In this document: positions 1-12,233 of the stretch, in pieces
How the letters are laid out: every line of letters begins with the position of its first letter
Position numbering within the stretch: the first letter of the stretch is position 1
NCBI GenBank assembly: GCA_036346255.1
Contig: CM070634.1
Coordinates: 83,827,020-83,891,019 of the forward strand
Reading direction: 5' to 3'
From: Ampelocalamus luodianensis
Lineage: Eukaryota; Streptophyta; Magnoliopsida; Poales; Poaceae
DNA: 64,000 nucleotides
Notes under the pieces: model-generated
The model's database searches: none
Told to the model about the DNA's origin: nothing
Seen by the model: the letters and a program-made list of their open reading frames with translations, nothing else
Position numbers and translations under genes: made by a program

Positions 1-1228
1 AGAAAGGTTTTGTGAGACCTAGTTCGCCGCCATGGGGAGCGCTGTTGTTTGTCAAGAAGAAAGATGGAAGTATGAGGATGTGTATTGATTACCGCTCTCT
101 CAACGGTTACCATCAAGAACAAGTACCCATTACCCTGATAGATGATCCGCTTGATCGATGAAAGGAGCCGAGTGTTCTCGAAGATCGACTGCGATCGGGT
201 TACCACCACCAAAGATTTATCCTAAGGATATACCAAGACCGCGTTCTCAACACGGTATGGACATTATGAGTTCTCAGTCATGTCCTTTGGTCTAACTAAT
301 GCCCCCGCATACTTCATGAACATGATGAATAAAGTATTCATGGAATATTTGGACAAGTTCGTAGTTGTGTTCATTGATGATATTCTAGTGTACGCCAAGT
401 CGGAGGAAGAACACGCCGAGCATTTAAGGATAATATTGAAAACTCCGAGAGCATCACCGTATGCCAAGTTCGAGTAAGTGTGATTTTGGAAGAAGGAAGT
501 TGTTTTTTGGGTCATGTGATGACAAATGAGGAGTAGCAATGACCCTAAAGTTAAAGCAAAGCTACATTGGGAGCAGCCCAAGACCGTGACTCGATTCGCA
601 GCTTGGGAATGGCAAAGTTATTACCGCTGCTTCATCGAAGGATTCTCATCGATTGCTAAGCCTCTTACACAATTGTTGAAGAAGGAGAAAAGTTCACTTG
701 GACTCACTGTGAGGAAAGTTTTCAAGAGTTGAAGAAACGTTTGACTTCACTTCAAATCTTGATTCTGCGCGATATTCGCAAGGATTTCGATATCTATTGT
801 GATGCTTTGCGCCAAGGATTAGGATGCGCCCGATGCAAGAAGGAAGAGCCGCCGCTATGCGTCAAGGCGCTTGAGACCTCACGAGGAGAATTACCCTACT
901 CATGATCCGGAATTAGCCGCCGTAGATGCATGCTTTAAAGATTTGGCGTCATTACCTCATCGGTAATCGCTGTGAAGTCTACACGGATCATAAGAGTCTA
1001 AAGTATATCTTCACCCAGTCAGATTTGAACATGAGACAGAGGAGATGGTTAGAATTGATCAAGGATTATAATCTTGGAATCCACTACCATCCCGGAAAAG
1101 CCAACGTAGTCGCAGATGCTCTAAGTCGTAAGAGTTACTGCAATGCTTTGGAAGTAAAGGAAAGTTACCCAGAACTTTATGAAGAATTTCAAAAGCTAAA
1201 GCTAGAAGTTGTGTCCAAGGATTTGTAG
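1..1228 (+). pseudogene. pol: Element A reverse transcriptase and RNase H (broken)
   Basis: The RT would copy the element RNA into cDNA, primed by host tRNA. Visible motifs are KKDGSMRMCIDYRSLN near 55-105, MSFGLTNAPAYFMN at 280-320 and the catalytic FIDDIL at about 370-387. RNase H follows, with TDHKSLKYIFTQ near 980 and the closing ADALSRKS near 1115-1135. The frame is broken at least five times, near 100, 180, 470, 590 and 730, so no single product can be made as read. Compared with the copy in element J, several breaks sit at CAG or CTG sites, for example 591-619. They may be sequencing errors rather than true decay. Confidence 0.88.
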
Positions 1229-1239
1229 CCAATTTGGAA

Positions 1240-2661
1240 GTACAACTACCTCGAGAAGCAAATTCGTGAAGCACAACCAAAGGATCCTGTGTTGTCGACA
1301 TCAAGGTCAAAATGGCGTATGGAAAATTCAAAGATTTCACCAAGGATGATCAAGACATACTGATTAATGGTCGATTCGTACCGGATATCGATGGTCTAAG
1401 ACGTTAATCTTAAAGGAGGCCCATGACTCAAAGTATTCGATTCACCCCGAAGTACCAAGATGTACCAGATGTTAAGACTAAATTTTGGTGGCCAAATCAA
1501 ACGAAGTCGCAGAGTTCGTTGCCTTGTGCGACACCGCCGTAAAGTAAAGGCAAAACACTAGAGACCAGCAGGTTTGCTGCAACCGCTGAAGATTCCAGAA
1601 TGGAAGTGGGAAGAGATCGGAATGGATTTTATCACCGGTTTACCCAAGACCCAATCGGTTACGATTCGATCCGGGTAATAGTCGATCGCTCAACCAAGGT
1701 CTCCCATTTCCTGCCAGTCAAAACCACATACTCAGGAGATCGCCTTGCAGAATTGTACATGGCTAGAATTGTTAGTTTGCACGGTGTGCCCAAGAAGATA
1801 GTGTCAGATCGAGGATCCCAGTTCACCTCTTGTTTTTGGCAGAGCTTGCATGAAGCATTGGGTACCCATTTGAATTTCAAGATCGCGTATCATCCACGCA
1901 TGATGGACGATCGAAAGAGTTAATCAGATATTGGAGGATATGCTGAGAGCTTGTGCTCTAGCTAATGCTACCCGATGGGATAAGAGTTTACCGTATGCAG
2001 AATTTTCGTACAACAATAGCTACCAGACTAGTCTGCAAATGTCACCATTTGAAGCCTTGTATGGCCGTGCCTGCCGAACCCCGTTGAATTGGTCAGAAAC
2101 AGCTGAACGATCAGTTTTAGGTCCAGACATTATTCAGGAAGCAGAAGAGCAAGTGGCCATGATCAGAGAAAGATTGAAGATAGCTCACCCGTGCGTAAGG
2201 GCTATGCTGATAATCGTCGTCGTGACCTCAGCTTTGAACCCGAGGATTTCGTTTATCTTCGAGTGACCCCGCTCAGAGGTGTCAAAAGGTTTCATGCCAA
2301 AGGGAAGCTTGCCCCTAGGTATGTTGGCCCATTCAAGATTTTGGAACGTCGTGGAGAAGTTGCTTACCAGCTGGAGCTGCCGCAGTCGTTAGCAGGAGTA
2401 CATGATGTCTTTCATGTCTCGCAGTTAAAGAAGTGCCTTCGTGTACCAGAAGAGCAAGCCCCGTTGGAATCAATTGACTTGAAGGAGGATCTTACCTACA
2501 AGGAGAAGCCAATCAAGATTTTGGATGTCGCAGAGCGCCTCACCAGAAGCAAGACTGTTCGTTTTTGCAAGGTTCAGTGGAGCAACCACTCAGAAGGAGA
2601 AGCAACGTGGGAACGTGAAGAAGAGCTGAAAGCCGAGTTTCCTAGCCTTTTCTCTAGCTAG
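1240..2661 (+). pseudogene. pol: Element A integrase with chromodomain (broken)
   Basis: The integrase inserts the cDNA into the host chromosome, and the chromodomain is thought to steer it to heterochromatin marks. A degraded zinc-binding N-terminus lies at about 1400-1560. The catalytic core is clear at 1600-2160, with IVDRSTKVSHFLPVKT, then HGVPKKIVSDRGSQF around the second acidic residue. The GPY/F module (YVGPFKILER) lies near 2320. The last about 50 residues, with ILDVAERLTRSKT, VQWSNHSEGEATWE and a TAG stop at 2659-2661, form the chromodomain. The 2191-2661 segment is uninterrupted, while the upstream part has frameshifts near 1915 and 2190. Confidence 0.9.
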
Positions 2662-2688
2662 CCTGAATCTCGGGGTCGAGATTCCTTT

Positions 2689-2703
2689 AAGGGGGGGGGG
2701 AGG
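2689..2703 (+). other. Polypurine tract of element A
   Basis: A purine run with about ten G residues lies directly upstream of the LTR start TGTAACATCC, as expected for the plus-strand DNA primer. The same tract is found as its complement at 56026-56040 in element J. Confidence 0.88.
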
Positions 2704-3544
2704 TTTGTAACATCCCAATTTTCAGAGCTTAAAAATCTTTTAATAGTTAGTAGGGAGAAAATTCACCATTTGGATTTTATTTGAATTTAATTTCAAAAGC
2801 TTAATATTGGACTTTACAATCAAAAGCATTTAATGTGAATAATCCCAACATAAACAATAGCCAAAACTATTTTATTTGGGTTTTATGTGCTCAGATATAT
2901 TTTCTAGATTTGTCTAGAATTTTTCTGAGTTCATTTGCTATTTTCTATTGCCTATTTGAATTTCTGGTAATTTACAAATTAGAAAAACTATTAAGAATCT
3001 CGCTAAATCCTCGAGCCAAATCCCACCAAAGCCCATCTCCTCCGTGTGCCCAATTGCTCGCACAAGGCCGCCTCAAGCAACACATGCGGCCCCGCATGTC
3101 ACCTCTCTGCTTCCTCTCTCTTCCTTCGAGCGCCTCGATCGCTTTCCACCGCTCGATCGAAATGGACGGTGGGATGCGAGTGGGTCGTTCGCGCGACTCG
3201 AATGTCCCATTGATCTTGAGCCGTCCGATCGATCCGACGATAACCTCCTATCCCGACCATGCACGCAGTGGGCCCGACGCGTGTCGGTCTTCGCCTCGCG
3301 ACTCGGCTTCTCTCGCAACGCGCCCGCCTCCGTCCGCCATTGCCGCTTTCTAGAAGCCTCGTCCGACAACGGAATTCCTAACCAAAACCTTTTAGATTTT
3401 TGTACCAAACTCAATCTCTATCTTCTCCGCATCTTTTGGGATAAAAATCATATCCCGATTCCGCTTTCTCTCTCTGCTTTCCTCGCGGGTTCATCTCGAC
3501 TCTTTTAGGTTTTCACCGCCGCGACGCCTCCTAGCCTCCCGACC

Positions 3545-3552
3545 TATAAATA
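3545..3552 (+). promoter_or_regulatory. TATA box in element A LTR
   Basis: TATAAATA lies in the GC-rich centre of the LTR, the usual place for the promoter that starts the genomic RNA. The corresponding J LTR has the complement of TATAAAAG at 55335-55342. Confidence 0.65.
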
Positions 3553-5295
3553 GGTCCCCGGGATCGCATCGACGCCCGCACTGTAACCCTCAACCTATTG
3601 CGCAACTTGAGCCCTAGCGCCGCCGCAATCGGAGTTTTAGGTTTTGTCACCGCCGGCGTTTTCTTTTTTGCGCCGCTGCCGACGCCGCCGCCTCGTGGTT
3701 CGCACCGCCGAGTCCGCCGTCGCAGCCTCTACCTCTAGAGCCCTTCGCACGCCGAGCGCCACCGAGGTCTTGTCCGACAAAACCGAAGCTCCTCCGCCGC
3801 CAACCTCGCCGCCGCCATCTCCATCAACCTTGACCACCTGTGGTTGGTTCAATAGGTTCGCACAACCTCGCCTACACGGCGGTACCACTCACCGCCGGCG
3901 ACCGCCGCTGCTCGCGTTGTCATTGGTTTCCGAGCGCCGCCGCCGGCCCGACGTGGCGCTCACGTGGCTCGCCACCTCGCCTTTGCGCCACGTGTCACGT
4001 GGCGTGGTTGTCTCGCCGCATGCGTGGCACAATCCACCGGTCTCAAATCTAATCGCCTCGGTAGATCTAGTCTCACCGTGAGTTTGAGACCGACATGTGG
4101 GTCCCACATGTCGATTTTCTTTATTTCTTTTAATTCCCAAAATTCCTTCGCAGATGTCGTGCTTGCGCAATAATCCGATTTTTCAATAGAAAAGTAATTC
4201 GAAATTTCGAAAATCCAAATTAGGTTTCTTTTAGATTTTCAATCTTCCAAAGCTCATAACTTTTGCATCCTAACTCCAATTGAGCCCATTCAAATTTCTA
4301 AATTTGTCTAAATTCAAGCTCTATTTATCTGAGATTTTTGTTTAATTTTTGGAGCTTGTTTTGCCTCTGTTATTTGTTGGTTTTGTTTGTTTGTGTCTCG
4401 TTTGCGAGTAGACGTCGATTCGTCGGGGAATTTTGTGGAAGAAGGAGCACCTCAAGATCAAGACCAGTACATAGACCTTTTCCAAGGCAAGTCATACCTT
4501 TGATCATCTTGAACCCAGTTTTCAAATTACTTTGTGTTAAATTATTGCATTCTACTTTAATTATTTATTTAAATACTTTGGGCATAGTTATTATCCAAAT
4601 TGCTATCACACCTTGGCCTTGTATGTCATAATTCCTTGTCACCCTAGATTGGTTATTAGTTGGTAATATTATAGCACCAACGTGGGTTGGTTAGATGCGA
4701 GTACAATTGCTTAGCCATGCCACAGGTCATCATCACATGTAGGTTGCAAATATTAATTATGACTAAGTGACTATGGAACTTCGTGTAAAATTGTGTGCTA
4801 TGTGTTATTACTTCGTGATGGCATGTGTTGCACTAAAACCAACTGAGTGGTAAAGGATTTAGACTGAGGCAAGTGGTGGAGACTGTGTGACATGGTGGTC
4901 TATGTGATGGGAATGATGGTCTTTGTGACTTAGTTAGAAAATGGAAGTCTTGCCTTGGTCAATTAAGGACTTAACTTTGTGCGCCATTGAACTGAGCCTT
5001 ACTGTACGACCACATGCCTGGTATGGGACGGCCCTAACTTAGTAAGTTATGGATTCTCGGCATTGATGTTCAGGTGGATAGGTTAGGTCAGGTGACAGGT
5101 GGAGGTGTGACTACTTGGTGGTTGCATCGCGGGACGATTCGTCTTCCCTGTCCAACGGTGTGTGTTATACCAATTCTATGTGAGCTGGTATAGCGGTTTG
5201 TAAGCACACTGGGAATGTCAATGTTTGAGATGAAGTTTCCGAACTGTTTTGTTACGATTGGTGCTTGCTACACTAGTTGTATCTTGTGGGTAAAG

Positions 5296-5357
5296 TGTAC
5301 AACCTCTGCAGAGTGTTAAACAATCTATTCGAATAGCCGTGTCCGCGGTCATGGACA
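5296..5357 (+). promoter_or_regulatory. Conserved palindromic LTR block (copy in A)
   Basis: The block reads CTGCAGAG, then the perfect palindrome TATTCGAATA at 5326-5335, then GTCC-8 nt-GGAC. The same order is seen in B (TATTCGAATA at 27010-27019), both J LTRs (53547-53556 and 62380-62389) and the C family (7796-7805 and 44120-44129), although the surrounding LTRs differ. The function is unknown. Conservation between families suggests a transcription or RNA-structure signal. Confidence 0.7.
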
Positions 5358-6016
5358 TGCTCGGGGATTTCACACGAGGGGTAGTTTTCATAAAATGTTG
5401 GGATGGGAGCTGTGTGACCTTAATCATATGGCTATGTGAAATAATCTGTTTAGCTGTGTGTCTTTGTGGAAACAACTGTTAAATTAATATTGTCTATTTG
5501 TTTTGAAGTATGTTTTCAATCTATTATTGTATTCAATTGCAAATGTTGCTTTTATGCAAAAGAACCACATAAGCCTTTTCTTTGGAATAAGCCTGCATCT
5601 ATACATTGCATTCTGTGGTATGATTTGCGAGTACGGTTGTGTACTCACGCTTGTTGTAAAACTTGCGCCCAAACCTACAGAAGAGGAGGAGTCTACGTCT
5701 GCTTTCGAGGAGGAGTTCGTTGAAAGCTGATCGTGCGTTAAGGTCTGGATCCCAGTCGGTTGCCTGTGGTGAATTGGTGGGATCTACGCCGAGTTTTCCG
5801 CTCCGCCGCTTTATTTCTGTTAGCCTGCGTGGCTTAATAAGTGTAAACTCGACCATAAGGTCAAAACCCTTATTTGTTATTCAAACTAATCGTTTACTTT
5901 AGTTATCACTTGTGTGGATCGATATTTACCTATGTTTACCCTGTGTGCACTAGCGTGATCCTGGACTAGTGCAGTATACACAGAGGGTTCCAGAATCGTA
6001 ATTCTGGGTCCCGACA

Positions 6017-6973
6017 TCTACCTGCATATTTCTCTGATATAATTCCAATATCACCCGCAGGTAAGCTTACACCTCACTATAATAGTTCTGTTTAAACTCA
6101 TATCGCAACTTCGTATGGTAGCGCTTACCAAAATCCACAATTGATCCCACAAAGGTTAATGTCATGGGGTACCAACATCAAATTGACTCATCTAAGATCA
6201 TATTCGGGGACTATGAGTAATAATCCAATTTCTCGAGTATCAACATCACTTTAATCATTGATGTCCACCAACCTCAACCTAACATAAAGGATAAAGATAG
6301 AACAGCGGTTACTCGATCACATCCTTCTCTTTACGAATTCTGCTATTAATCTCTTATTTAACATATGATTTCTACTAAAGAGATGAGAGGGAAAAGCATA
6401 AAGTAAGCAACTGACAGCAGGGGTAACTTAATCTAGCATGAATGCACAATGAAAACATATTTATGCGTCACAAAATGGGGTGCTAGAGCCCAGGTGGACA
6501 GTATAAGATACAAATGAAAACACAGTTAGTTTTCCGTCGTAGTTGCGATACAACCCGCCCGTAGGCGATACACAACTACTTGGAACAAAAGAGAGCAAAT
6601 GATCTTTACAAAATCCAGCGTCTACAAGCTACGTAGTATCCTGAGGTATAATATCTAAGGATAAATCCTAATTTATTCCTAAAATTGCAGCAAGGTGTCG
6701 TCTTCTTGTTCTTCCATTATTGCTCTTCACCGGTGACTATTTAACGTTTCTAGTGTTGGAAAAGACGAGCATTGGAGAAAATGATTTTGTACAAATCAAA
6801 AGAATAGTGAGGTAAGAAATTAGATGCTAGGATGGGTAAGAAAGAAAGGAATTATATCACTTGCATTTTTGCCAAAATTTTCTAGTTTGAAATTATTCTT
6901 TGCAAATCAAAATCCTAACAACATTCATTGCTACGGCTTTAACCTACAGTCAGTATAGCTCTGATCTCAACGC
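6017..6973 (-). other. Probable 5' leader of the C1 gypsy element
   Basis: This 957-bp stretch lies between the end of the A LTR and the end of the C1 LTR. On the minus strand it follows the C1 LTR directly and starts with a primer-binding-like site. I therefore read it as the start of the C1 internal region, cut off where element A begins. No gag motif or long frame is visible. What it encodes, if anything, is unknown. Confidence 0.5.
6958..6969 (-). other. Degenerate primer-binding site of C1
   Basis: On the minus strand this reads TGAGATCAGAGC, matching 10 of 12 positions of the tRNA-iMet type site TGGTATCAGAGC. It lies four bases after the LTR end CCACA at 6974. This supports C1 as a 5' LTR in minus orientation. 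Confidence 0.6.
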
Positions 6974-9655
6974 TGTGGGGCCTCCCAGGATCGGATACGT
7001 TCCAAGCTAAGTGGTTACGCCGGAAGCGCAACACTTAACGAGAGACGAACACGATTCCGAGTGCCCGGATATGCGTCTCATGTTAGCTCCCAAGGATCAG
7101 TGGCTAACATGCGCATATCCTAGTACACAACATGGCAATCACATCCATACACAAAGTACAAGAATAATAGAATCAATTACAACATCATTTAAATAGAACC
7201 TTAAAGTGCAAGGTTGCATAAGAGGGCCAATCGGCCAAATCTAATTAATACAAATAAATCGCAGCGGAAGATAAACTTAAAAGAAAGAGGGAATAACCAA
7301 GTTGGCATGCCCACAATCCCACAAGCAACCAACTGGAGTTAAAGACGTTGCGCCCGTTGTCCTTACCTGATCAAATAGACACTTTTCAAGTACAAAGTTG
7401 TACTCGCGAGACTTTTCAAGAAAAATAAGGATGCATGTAAGTATCAAAGGAATGCTACTACACTAGTCAACTTTTGGCATAAAGCAAGTTTTCGTTTAGA
7501 TGAACAATAAAGATTCAAATTGCCATTTGTAAAACATTTAGAAAATATTTTATGATAGTAAGTAATGATCAACAATGGTATAATCTCCAAATATAATCAA
7601 CACACGAACATCCCATTCGTGGCACAAATCATTCCTCAACAAAATTAACGCGTGAACTACACGTTCATGAAATCATTTCAGATCTAATCAACTAACATAA
7701 AGACATAACATTCCCAACGATAACCCAAACTTAATTTCCCAAAAGCTAACTGTGCCTGCTTTCCCACAAGTGATGTCCATAACCTAGGACGAGGCTATTC
7801 GAATAGATTTAGTTACTCTGCAGAGTTGTATAGCTTTACCCACACGATATGCATTCCTCTTAATATCGGCCAATGCACTCTTCCATAGGAGTGTGACTGA
7901 GATAGCATAACGAGGCCGTTACAATGTCATGTCCTAACTATCAAACCACCCGAGGAACAGAATCTCATAGCAGACTAAGCGCCTCGCACCACAGGTGAAC
8001 CCCGTTGTTTAAGTAAGTCCCTTAACAAACAAGAGACCCTTAAGGGCAAGTAAGGCAAAAATTTAACATGCCCCCACGAGATTGACAAAAGAACAATTAA
8101 ATACATAACAATAACAATTGTCAATCTCATTGTGTTTTGATAGCTAATACACAACAAATTATTAAGCCAAGCCTTCGCCATTATCCCGGTGTGTGGTTGC
8201 ATGTAAGACTTGGTTCATCACACCACATACCGGTCCTTAATCACTCAGACGGGGCTACACAATTTCATAACAACAAACAACCATAATTCATCATCACCCT
8301 ACACCCGTCCAAGTTAAGAACATAAAACCCATGCCCAACATGTCCACAAACCCCAGATGCGAAGATCTGGATACATCCCTGAAATCCATCATAATCCAAT
8401 CCATAAAATCCTCAAATTTCATTAAGATTCAATTCAATCCACCGGCCGATGGACTAGCTCCATCAACTGCTTTCGACTACAACTACTAGCATGGCTAAGC
8501 AGCGTTCTACAAATTAGTAAACAAACCCATATAACATATAACCTTAATCATTCAAGGAAAAATGGTAATCAACATTGAAAGGAGGGCCAATGCAACAATT
8601 AGGAATTTAACTACTTCTACCCATGAACATACTTTTCAAAATAGCACGCAATTGCGATAATAAAACTCACATAGAACTTTTAAAAACCACTAGGAGCAAT
8701 ATGATCAAGAGGAGGGTGCTCGTACCTTTGCTGTACCACTTGTTAAATCTCAGGTTACTCACATGTTGATCTCACGAATATAACGGTATCATCGAAAACC
8801 TAACGAAAGACGATATTGCAATAAATATCAAATAAAACCAAAAATTCAAAGTACTCAAAATGCATGAAATTTATACAGTAGGTAGGTCATGATTTTAGAT
8901 TTATTTAGGTGAAAGAATTATTCCATTTGGATTTAGCATGTGAAAGTTATAGCAGTTTGAATATCAGATTTCTGGAAAAATCCAATTTTATTGCAATCTA
9001 TTACTGTTCATTTGAATTAATTTCATTGGTGAAAATTTGCAGAATATTTGTGGATATAAGGAGTACATAGGTTAATTGAGAATAAAAATATAAGATCAAA
9101 ATAATTGAGTTTACCTCATTTGGAGTTTTTATGAATTAGTTTTGAATTTCTAAAGTTATCAGCCTTTTTCTTTTGCAAAATAATGGAGTTGGAGGATCAT
9201 TTTCCAAAAGTATATCCTCTACTATAGAGACATGTTTGAAACCTATTTTAAAATAAAGTTCATTTTAAATGAAAAATAACAAAATTGGTTTCACTGTTTT
9301 TGGAGTTAAAATGAGTTAGTTATGTATTTTTATGAAATTGAAACTATAGCGAAAAGGTCTACTGTTATTTGACATGTAAGCATCCTAACATCATGTCTTC
9401 TAAAAAGCTTCACTACTTAAGATTGAAATACTATTGTCCAATCACTAAAGGAGGTTTACTTACATACCTATGCCTTTAACAAAGTTTTAGCTCCCAGCTC
9501 TTCTCTCAAATAGCATTCTAATTTCTTAACAAGTATATTCAGAAGAAAAAGCTTATTTCAACATCTTAATAACTACTATGATAACTAATCACTTATAAAT
9601 GAAAAGACAGAAGCTTCCTAAATTTTTTAACTTGGCTAAGCTTGTGGACCCTTAC
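6974..9655 (-). repeat. C1 long LTR, 3' portion (minus strand)
   Basis: On the minus strand this segment ends in ...GGCCCCACA at 6974, and it matches the end of C2 at 44948 (...GTCCTCACA). Shared landmarks include the TATTCGAATA block (7796-7805) and sequence around 7975-8250 that matches 43680-43900 in the opposite direction. Element K inserted at 9655, and the remainder resumes at 19400. Together the two pieces make an LTR of about 5.7 kb. Short frames here are not supported as genes. Confidence 0.75.
9651..9655. repeat. Target-site duplication of K, left copy
   Basis: CTTAC immediately precedes the K LTR start TGTAATACTC, and the identical five bases follow K at 19395-19399. Confidence 0.93.
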
Positions 9656-12026
9656 TGTAATACTCCGTGTTTCGTTTAGAGGGAGTTTAATCGGGGAAAT
9701 TTTGCAAGTTCGTTTTCCGGCTTTTGGAGTAGTTTCTTGGTTTGGGCCTCCGACCAGGCCACCCTTCCTAGGGGCCGGCCAAAATCCTCCCCCTTGGGCC
9801 TGGCCCATGCGCCCCTCCCCTCCTCCCCCTAACCCTAACCAGCCCTTTTTCCCCCTCCCCTTGTGGCCGAACCCCTTCCCCCTCTTGGCCGCCCCCCCAT
9901 CCTCCTCTCTTCCTCCTCACGCCCTGCCCTAGGAGCTGCTCCCTAACCTCCCTGGTTGCTGGTCCCTGCTGGCTTGCCTCCCCTTCTTGCCTTCGGACCT
10001 TCCCCCGCTACCGGATGCGCAAGGAGTTGTGGAGGACAGCAGTTCGCTTGGGGCAAAGGAGGTGAGAAGAAGTGAGATCGTCTTCTCCGTGGTTCTTCCG
10101 CCTACTTCCTGGTTGCTGCAAAGGTAACGGATGCCGACCCTCGTCTTTTGATTAGTGGTAGAGGCGATTTAGTTCATATTCGGTTAGAACGAATTGCTGC
10201 GAGCAGAAAGTCGGTTCTGTCCAGTTTGTTGCGTGGACTTTTTCGTGATGTTAGAGGCCGAATCTGAGTTGTCCATCTCCTAGAGATATGTAGGTTTTGT
10301 TCTTAGCTTTCGGTGGCCGCCAAGAACACTGAATTCCGACATGCGAATCAAAAGTTATGGTAGTTTTCGTCTCTGCTGTCCAGAATCCTGACGAGATTAG
10401 ACTGTCAGTTTGTCTTTCAATTTTGGGCTGTGTTATTGGCAAATTCAGGGCTTCCACCCAACTAAGTTATTGTAGGCCTTGGTCTTAGCTTTTGATATTG
10501 ATAAAGAACGCCCAATTCGGAGTTGTAGATTAAAAGTTATGGCCGTTTCATTTCTGCTGTTCTAAATGCTTAGTCAGATTCTGTTCTGCTGATTCGGTTG
10601 GTAGTTAGCAATTTAATTTGGCCGAATTGGATTGTCTCGTCAACTACAAAGTTGTATATATATGTGTTAAGATCGTGTAGGATCTGGGCTCACCTCGTTT
10701 GGAGTCTCAGGTCATTAGATTTGGCACTTTCCGTGCTGCTGTCCAGAAATTGTCAGAAGTACGGACAGACAGGGTTGTTGGTCTTGGGGAGTTTGATACA
10801 TTTAGAATTTGAGATTTCCATCAACTAGGTTGTTGTAGATAATTGTATTACCTTTCATTCAAGCCTGAGAGCATCCCTTTTCGAGTTGTAGATCGAAAGT
10901 TATGCTATTTTTACCGCTGCTGTCCGTTTATGCTTTTTGCTAGAATGTGGGTTAATTCAAGCGGCGGGTATCATCTAGATGGTGGAATTGGGAATTATAA
11001 GTTAGTGCGATGCGAGTAGTTTCTTGATGACTTAGTTCTTATTGAGTAACTTTGGTGTAGGGGGTGAGGCACCAAGGTTAGCGGCTTCTTCATTGCCTTC
11101 CAACGCACCGCCACGCTAAAGGCAAGTACAGTGACTTATGTGTGGTTTAAACATCCCGGATGCTTGTTGATTGATTTAGTATTTTGTTGATTATGAGAAG
11201 CTTAAACATTCATGTGCCATCCACGGAGTGGAATGTTATGATGACCTCGTTCTTTATGTATGCTGTTTCTTATGAGTAGTGATGATCTTATTCGGTGTTC
11301 ATAAATTGTATTCATGCAATCATGTTCTGTTCCGTCCACGGGAGTGAGATCCACGGAGTGGAGTCTAAAGTCCCATCAATTCCAAAGTATGGGCAAGTGA
11401 AGTCCCGCCATTCCAATGTGGGCGGTTTGGACACCGTATGAAACGTTCTTCATACGGCAGTTGGATCCGTATTTGATAAATACGGGCTTAAGTGAACACC
11501 GACGGTGTGTCACTTGCTATACCGGTATAAGCTCGAGTGCAGTCCATCCAGTTCATGGCATCCATGCATTACAGTTCTTTCTTTCAGCTAATTTTATGTG
11601 CTATGTCTTTACATGAAGTATGTTCTTGTAATTGTTGTACTTGCTGAGTCCCGACTCACTCTTGTTTGTTGTTTTGTTTTAGGTGGCCATTGATGATGAC
11701 TCTAGCGGAGGGAGTAGTTATGCACCAAACACTCACCACCGTACTCAAATTTCAATAATTGAACTTGGTCGAATTCCTTTAATTGTTAAGAGTCAAACTG
11801 TAATAAATAAGGTCTCATGCAGATGATGTGTTTTATTTGGTTTGGTTGTTTATTTCCCGATGTGATACTCGATTTGCTTAAGTTCAGATTATGACTATGC
11901 GACTGTGCCTTATGAGTTATTCATGCTTTATCCGCTATAGCTTGGAGTATTGCTTCAATCAGATAATTGTGGTTGTATGTTAGAGTCTTGAAGTAACATT
12001 TTGGCTTCGGATAGCCGTGGTGTTAC
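9656..12026 (+). repeat. 5' LTR of K (2371 bp)
   Basis: It starts TGTAATACTC and ends GGTGTTAC just before the primer-binding site. It aligns throughout with 17023-19394. Most differences between the two are one- to three-base changes at CAG/CTG sites, such as 11651 (CCCGAC against CCCTGAC). It contains a pyrimidine-rich tract (9770-9920) with one CCCTAACCCTAACC run, and a palindrome array at about 11335-11530. Confidence 0.95.
11335..11530 (+). repeat. Array of small palindromes in K 5' LTR
   Basis: Successive stem-loops follow one another: TCCACGG-type repeats, CCGCCA...TGGGCGG, CCGTATGAA...TTCATACGG, CCGTATTT...AAATACGG, ACACCGACGGTGT and TATACCGGTATA. Each stem has a different sequence. 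The same set is present at about 18700-18890 in the 3' LTR, and a sequence-diverged version lies at 38440-38640 in the related solo LTR. Confidence 0.8.
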
Positions 12027-12030
12027 TGAT

Positions 12031-12050
12031 TGGTATCGAGCGGGCTTTAG
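12031..12050 (+). other. Primer-binding site of K
   Basis: TGGTATCGAGC starts four bases after the LTR end. The tRNA-iMet complement in plant gypsy elements is TGGTATCAGAGC. The site therefore lacks exactly the A of a CAG. Element J lacks the same base in its own site. Confidence 0.88.
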
Positions 12051-12233
12051 GTCCGTGGATGAAAATTTTAAAATTAAATTGACACACTATGCACGATGAG
12101 GTGGGGTTGGGTCATTCTTTGTTTCAACAAGTTCATTGTTATGTTTTATATCTTGAGCAGTTGTGATATTGATTCTGTGTTTTCATTTAAATGTTGAGCT
12201 GATTGTTTAGTTAATTTGTTGTGGTGTTCTTAG

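Larger units (their letters stand above)
1..6016 (+). mobile_element. Element A: Ty3/gypsy chromovirus (Tekay-like), 3' part
   Basis: The window opens inside the reverse transcriptase of a Ty3/gypsy element. The order RT, RNase H, integrase, chromodomain, polypurine tract, 3' LTR is visible on the plus strand. The LTR runs from TGTAACATCC to GGTCCCGACA. A chromodomain at the integrase C-terminus and LTRs over 3 kb fit the Tekay lineage (RIRE3/RIRE8-like in rice), which is a family assignment by resemblance. Gag, protease and the 5' LTR lie outside the window. Element J (52865 onward, minus strand) belongs to the same family. Confidence 0.9.
2706..6016 (+). repeat. 3' LTR of element A (about 3.3 kb)
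   Basis: The segment begins TGTAACATCC right after the polypurine tract and ends GGTCCCGACA. The same sequence occurs on the minus strand at 52865-56025 and, incompletely, from 61708 to the window end. It has an AT-rich start, a GC-rich middle (about 3040-4100) with a TATA box, and a long 3' part (4450-6016). No gene is supported inside it; the short ORFs seen here are chance products of GC-rich LTR sequence. Confidence 0.9.

Noticed and set aside
3044..4173. GC-rich open frames in the A LTR
   Set aside because: They lie around the LTR TATA box, have no domain and are not conserved in the J LTR at the equivalent place.
9827..9840. Telomere-like CCCTAACCCTAACC
   Set aside because: Only two units inside a pyrimidine-rich LTR tract, repeated in the other LTR at 17189-17202. 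It is part of the element, not a telomere remnant.
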